Source: Novosphingopyxis iocasae
GTDB lineage: Bacteria > Pseudomonadota > Alphaproteobacteria > Sphingomonadales > Sphingomonadaceae
Assembly (NCBI RefSeq): GCF_014334095.1
Contig: NZ_CP060495.1
Span: forward strand, 2,604,501-2,668,500
Length of the DNA: 64,000 nt
Direction of reading: 5' to 3'
Below are positions 61,192 to 64,000 of this stretch, piece by piece; position 1 is the first letter of the stretch; every line of letters starts with the position of its first letter. Made by a program: the position numbers and the translations under genes. The notes beneath the pieces are model-generated. The model did no database searches, was not told the origin of the DNA, and worked only from the letters and a program-made list of their open reading frames with translations.

Positions 61192-62370
61192 ATGCGTGAC
61201 GCCGTCATCGTTTCCACCGCCCGCACCGCAATCGGGCGCGCCTATAAGGGCGGGTTCAACGACACCAAGGGGCCGACGCTCGGTTCCTATTCGCTGGCTC
61301 CCGCGATCGAGCGTGCCGGGATCGAAGCCGGAGAGCTGCAGGACGTGGTCTGGGGCAGCGCGCTGCAGCAGGGCACGCAGGCCGGCAACCTTGCCCGCCA
61401 GGTCGCGCTGCGCGCAGGCTGCCCGATCGGCGTGTCCGGCATGACGATCGATCGCCAGTGCTCCTCGGGCCTCATGTCGATCGCCACCGCCGCCAAGCAG
61501 ATCATCACCGATCGCATGGACGTGGTCGCTGCCGGTGGTCAGGAAAGCATCTCGCTCGTCCAGACCAAGGAAATGCGCGTGATGCCCGATCCGGAGCTGA
61601 TCGCGATGCACGGCGCCGTCTACATGCCCATGCTGCAGACCGCCGAGACGGTGGCCCAGCGCTACGGCATCAGCCGCGATGCGCAGGACGAATATGCCTA
61701 TAACAGCCAGATGCGCACCGCGAAGGCGCAGGAGCAGGGCCTGTTCGACGACGAGATCGTGCCCGTCACCACCACCCACAAGGTGCAGGACAAGGAAACG
61801 GGCGAGGTCTCCGATGTCGAGATCACCATCGACAAGGACGAAGGCAATCGTCCGCAGACCACGCTGGAAGGCCTCAATGGCCTGAAGCCGGTGATGGGCG
61901 AAGGCACCACGATCACAGCGGGCAACGCGTCGCAGCTGTCCGACGGTTCCTCGGCCAGCATCCTGATGGAAGCCAAGGTTGCCGAAAAGAAGGGCCTCAC
62001 GCCGCTCGGCCGTTATGTCGGCATGGCGGTTGCGGGCACCGAGCCCGACGAAATGGGCATCGGCCCGGTCTTCGCGATTCCCAAGCTGCTCGAGCGGTTC
62101 GACCTCAAGGTCGACGATATCGGCCTGTGGGAACTGAACGAGGCGTTCGCGGTGCAGGTGCTCTACTGCCGCGACAAGCTGGGCATCGACAATGACCTCT
62201 TGAACGTCAACGGCGGCTCGATCTCGATCGGCCACCCTTACGGCATGACGGGCGCCCGCTGCACCGGCCACGCGTTGATCGAAGGCAAGCGCCGCGGCGC
62301 GAAATATGTCGTCGTCACCATGTGCGTCGGCGGCGGCATGGGCGCAGCAGGACTGTTCGAAGTGCTCTGA
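61192..62370 (+). CDS. Thiolase family protein (acetyl-CoA acyltransferase)
   Basis: A 392-aa thiolase. The nucleophile is Cys90 in [14 protein letters not shown], with ELNEAFAVQ, the His in [17 protein letters not shown] and the second Cys in [11 protein letters not shown]. Probably degradative (acetyl-CoA C-acyltransferase, last step of beta-oxidation), although an acetoacetyl-CoA-forming role cannot be excluded. GAAGGA lies 9 nt upstream of the ATG at 61192. Followed by a strong terminator; the MaoC hydratase precedes it. Confidence 0.94.
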   Translation: MRDAVIVSTARTAIGRAYKGGFNDTKGPTLGSYSLAPAIERAGIEAGELQDVVWGSALQQGTQAGNLARQVALRAGCPIGVSGMTIDRQCSSGLMSIATAAKQIITDRMDVVAAGGQESISLVQTKEMRVMPDPELIAMHGAVYMPMLQTAETVAQRYGISRDAQDEYAYNSQMRTAKAQEQGLFDDEIVPVTTTHKVQDKETGEVSDVEITIDKDEGNRPQTTLEGLNGLKPVMGEGTTITAGNASQLSDGSSASILMEAKVAEKKGLTPLGRYVGMAVAGTEPDEMGIGPVFAIPKLLERFDLKVDDIGLWELNEAFAVQVLYCRDKLGIDNDLLNVNGGSISIGHPYGMTGARCTGHALIEGKRRGAKYVVVTMCVGGGMGAAGLFEVL

Positions 62371-62398
62371 GCCTTAGGGTTCGATGCAACGCGAAAGG

Positions 62399-62428
62399 GC
62401 GGCCGGAGACGATCCGGCCGCTTTTTTT
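62399..62428 (+). terminator. Intrinsic terminator after the thiolase
   Basis: GCGGCCGG (62399-62406) and CCGGCCGC (62414-62421) form a perfect 8-bp stem with a 7-nt loop, followed by seven T. Confidence 0.92.
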
Positions 62429-62526
62429 ATGGATGCCGTAATTGCCTTGCTAGGCACTTTGCGATTAGTGAAAGTGGGCAATACTGTTTCGCTGGAGCGC
62501 TTTCTTGGTATCGCCGTTTAATTACT

Positions 62527-63075
62527 ATGAAATTGTCGCCGATAATGGTCTTAGTGTGCACGCTGAGCATTTTCACCGTCTCGTGTGACGAGCCAGATAT
62601 TATCCGCAGCGATACTCCGATCGCTTACGATTATACGCTTGAATTACCACCAGAGTACGTCCGGCAAGATGTAAGTGGTATCGACAGCAAGGTGGAAGAG
62701 TTCCACTCCACAGATGCGATAATCAGCACTGACTTTGGATATTACAGCGGACCGCCTGAATGTAGCCCGTCGCAAGAAGCCTGCAAAATCACCCGCGAGA
62801 AAATCGCCGGAAAGAATGCACTGATTGGCCTCTACCGGCATGGGCCCAGTGAACGCCGTGGAGAACCGAAACCCTTCAGAGTTTTTGTGCATGTGGTAGT
62901 AGACCAACGTCATGGGGTCGCGCTGAACCTTTTTGCTCGATGCGACACGAAGGTTAACTGCGACCGAGCCCTCGGCTACTTTCGAAAAGTGCGTTTATTT
63001 CGTATCAAACCCCCACCTGCCGTGCTGACACCACCGCAGCCACCACCACCGCGCCCTCCATCGGCCGGGATTTAG
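62527..63075 (+). CDS. Hypothetical lipoprotein
   Basis: A 182-aa protein of unknown function. Signal peptide with lipobox TVSC (Cys20) followed by Asp, which in E. coli means inner-membrane retention. The body is ordinary soluble sequence with four more Cys (in PPECSPSQEACKITRE and FARCDTKVNCDRALGY) that could form two disulfides. The end is Pro-rich. The codon use and AT content differ from its neighbours, which hints at acquisition. There is no clear ribosome binding site before the ATG. Confidence 0.65.
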   Translation: MKLSPIMVLVCTLSIFTVSCDEPDIIRSDTPIAYDYTLELPPEYVRQDVSGIDSKVEEFHSTDAIISTDFGYYSGPPECSPSQEACKITREKIAGKNALIGLYRHGPSERRGEPKPFRVFVHVVVDQRHGVALNLFARCDTKVNCDRALGYFRKVRLFRIKPPPAVLTPPQPPPPRPPSAGI

Positions 63076-63146
63076 TAAGTCGGTAATTGGGACTAAAGCC
63101 CAAATTCACGCTTCAGGATTCTTCGGCGATAACTTTTCATGTTTGC

Positions 63147-64000
63147 CTACCCGAACCGCGTGCGCAGCGCCTTGCGGTCGATCTTGCCGATGGCGGTTTT
63201 AGGAATGGCTTCGATGCGTAGCACGCGGCGGGGTTTCTTGTAGCCGGCGAGGCGTTCGCCCACGAAGGCGATCAGCCCCTCATCCGAAACCTCATCGCTT
63301 AGCACGACGGCGGCGGTCACCGCTTCCACCCACTTGTCGTCGGGCAGGCCGATCACCGCGCATTCGCTCACGGCGGGGTGCGCCATCAGGGCGTCCTCTA
63401 CCTCGCGCGGATAGACGTTATAGCCGCCGGTCACGATCATGTCGGACGTACGGTCCCGCAAATGGAGGAAGCCGTCCGCGTCGAACTGGCCGATGTCGCG
63501 CGTGCGCAGCCAGCCGTCGCTTGTGAACATTTCCGCGTTCAGATCCGGCGCGTCGTGATAGCCCGCCATCATCGACGGGCCGCGCACCGCGATTTCGCCC
63601 GGCTCGCCCTCGGCCACGTCGTTCCCTTGCTCGTCGATCAGGCGGATGGCCATATCGATCGCGGGCTGGCCGCAGGCGGAGAGGCGATCGCCGTCATGAT
63701 CTTCCGGTCGCAACACGGCGAGGCAGAGCGGGCATTCGGTCTGCCCGTAATATTGCCAGAACTTTTCGCGCCCCCAGGCGGCCATCGCCGCCTCGATCAC
63801 CGGGCGCGGCATGGGGGAGGCGCCGTAGATCAGCTGGCGCAGATCCGGATAACCGTCCTGAAACGCATCCTGCTGCAGCAGCATCTGCAGCATCGTCGGC
63901 ACCAGATTGATCGCGGTGGCCCGGTGGCGCTTCAGATCGGCCAGATAGGTGGTGGGGTCGAAGCCCGGCAGGATCACCGACGTGCCACCGCGCAGCCAAT
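63147..64000 (-). CDS. AMP-binding acyl-CoA ligase, C-terminal part
   Basis: The window ends inside this gene; the visible frame (W-L-R-G-G-T then SVILPGFDPTTYLADLKRH) runs off the edge, and 284 residues of its C-terminal half are seen. Adenylate-forming enzyme of the fatty-acyl-CoA ligase kind: YGQTECPLCL, GWLRTRDIGQFDADGFLHLR, DRTSDMIVTGGYNVYPREVE and the catalytic Lys in PKTAIGKIDRKALR. Any GTG start inside the window would be spurious. The substrate (fatty acid or aromatic acid) is not known. Confidence 0.93.
   Translation of the reverse strand, partial: WLRGGTSVILPGFDPTTYLADLKRHRATAINLVPTMLQMLLQQDAFQDGYPDLRQLIYGASPMPRPVIEAAMAAWGREKFWQYYGQTECPLCLAVLRPEDHDGDRLSACGQPAIDMAIRLIDEQGNDVAEGEPGEIAVRGPSMMAGYHDAPDLNAEMFTSDGWLRTRDIGQFDADGFLHLRDRTSDMIVTGGYNVYPREVEDALMAHPAVSECAVIGLPDDKWVEAVTAAVVLSDEVSDEGLIAFVGERLAGYKKPRRVLRIEAIPKTAIGKIDRKALRTRFG

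Noticed and set aside
1-64000. CRISPR array, rRNA genes or prophage
   Set aside because: No regularly spaced repeats, no rRNA-like stretch, and no capsid, tail or integrase gene.

Overview
The window looks like a chromosomal segment of an alphaproteobacterium of the order Sphingomonadales. The grounds are the gene content and order: rpmF-plsX-fabH-ihfA-merR, divergent rne and amidase followed by mrcA, prfB without the programmed frameshift, a DUF3297 gene, an exosortase-A-associated glycosyltransferase with its ligase, and promoter sites of the alphaproteobacterial general stress (EcfG) type. No genus can be named from this alone. No rRNA operon, CRISPR array, insertion sequence or intact prophage was seen. 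One tRNA gene, tRNA-Gln(CTG), is present.

Layout. 0.1-6.3 kb: Tyr/Gly/Arg/Asp-rich lipoprotein, the minus-strand lipid-synthesis operon (rpmF, plsX, fabH, ihfA, merR), DUF3297, CHAP protein, recF. 6.4-10.8 kb: a sigma-54-type promoter ahead of a 39-aa peptide and a PspC protein, a PilZ protein, an EcfG-promoted acidic protein, a second KAS III, an S41 peptidase lipoprotein and a small membrane protein. 11-30.8 kb: tRNA-Gln, ppx-rlmE, a DsbA-like protein, an M48 protease, rne, amidase, mrcA, then a metal/phosphate block (CDF transporter with frameshifted tail, FNT channel, divergent ZIP protein behind a Zur-like palindrome, alkaline phosphatase with a Pho-box-like site), a DUF1989/YcgG pair, prfB and a lipoprotein methyltransferase.

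31.0-36.6 kb is the accessory region. It is visibly AT-richer than its flanks and holds a peptide secretion locus: an HlyD-type adaptor, an ABC exporter with a C39 peptidase domain, and three small genes encoding double-glycine-leader peptides ending at a strong terminator. All three leaders carry L at -12, Glu-Ile-Asp at -8 to -6, V/I at -4 and G at -2. The C39 domain has Asn where the family has the catalytic Asp. No modification enzyme is visible. This is the best candidate for an undescribed system: a multi-peptide class II microcin or signalling-peptide locus. A 34-aa membrane peptide just downstream is a possible immunity factor.

36.6-64 kb: lepA, a tandem-repeat lipoprotein behind a second EcfG promoter, an APC permease, an FAD/NADP oxidoreductase, a GAF-PAS-GGDEF-EAL protein, a Ktr-type potassium uptake pair, a TonB-dependent receptor behind a Fur-box-like site, an M28 peptidase, a double PilZ protein, DUF805, an MBL hydrolase, an S24 repressor with a clear operator, the exosortase-associated glycan genes, MscS, a MaoC hydratase, a thiolase, a lipoprotein and a partial acyl-CoA ligase. 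Most of this is core metabolism and envelope maintenance; the regulatory sites tie parts of it to iron, zinc, phosphate, envelope and general stress.
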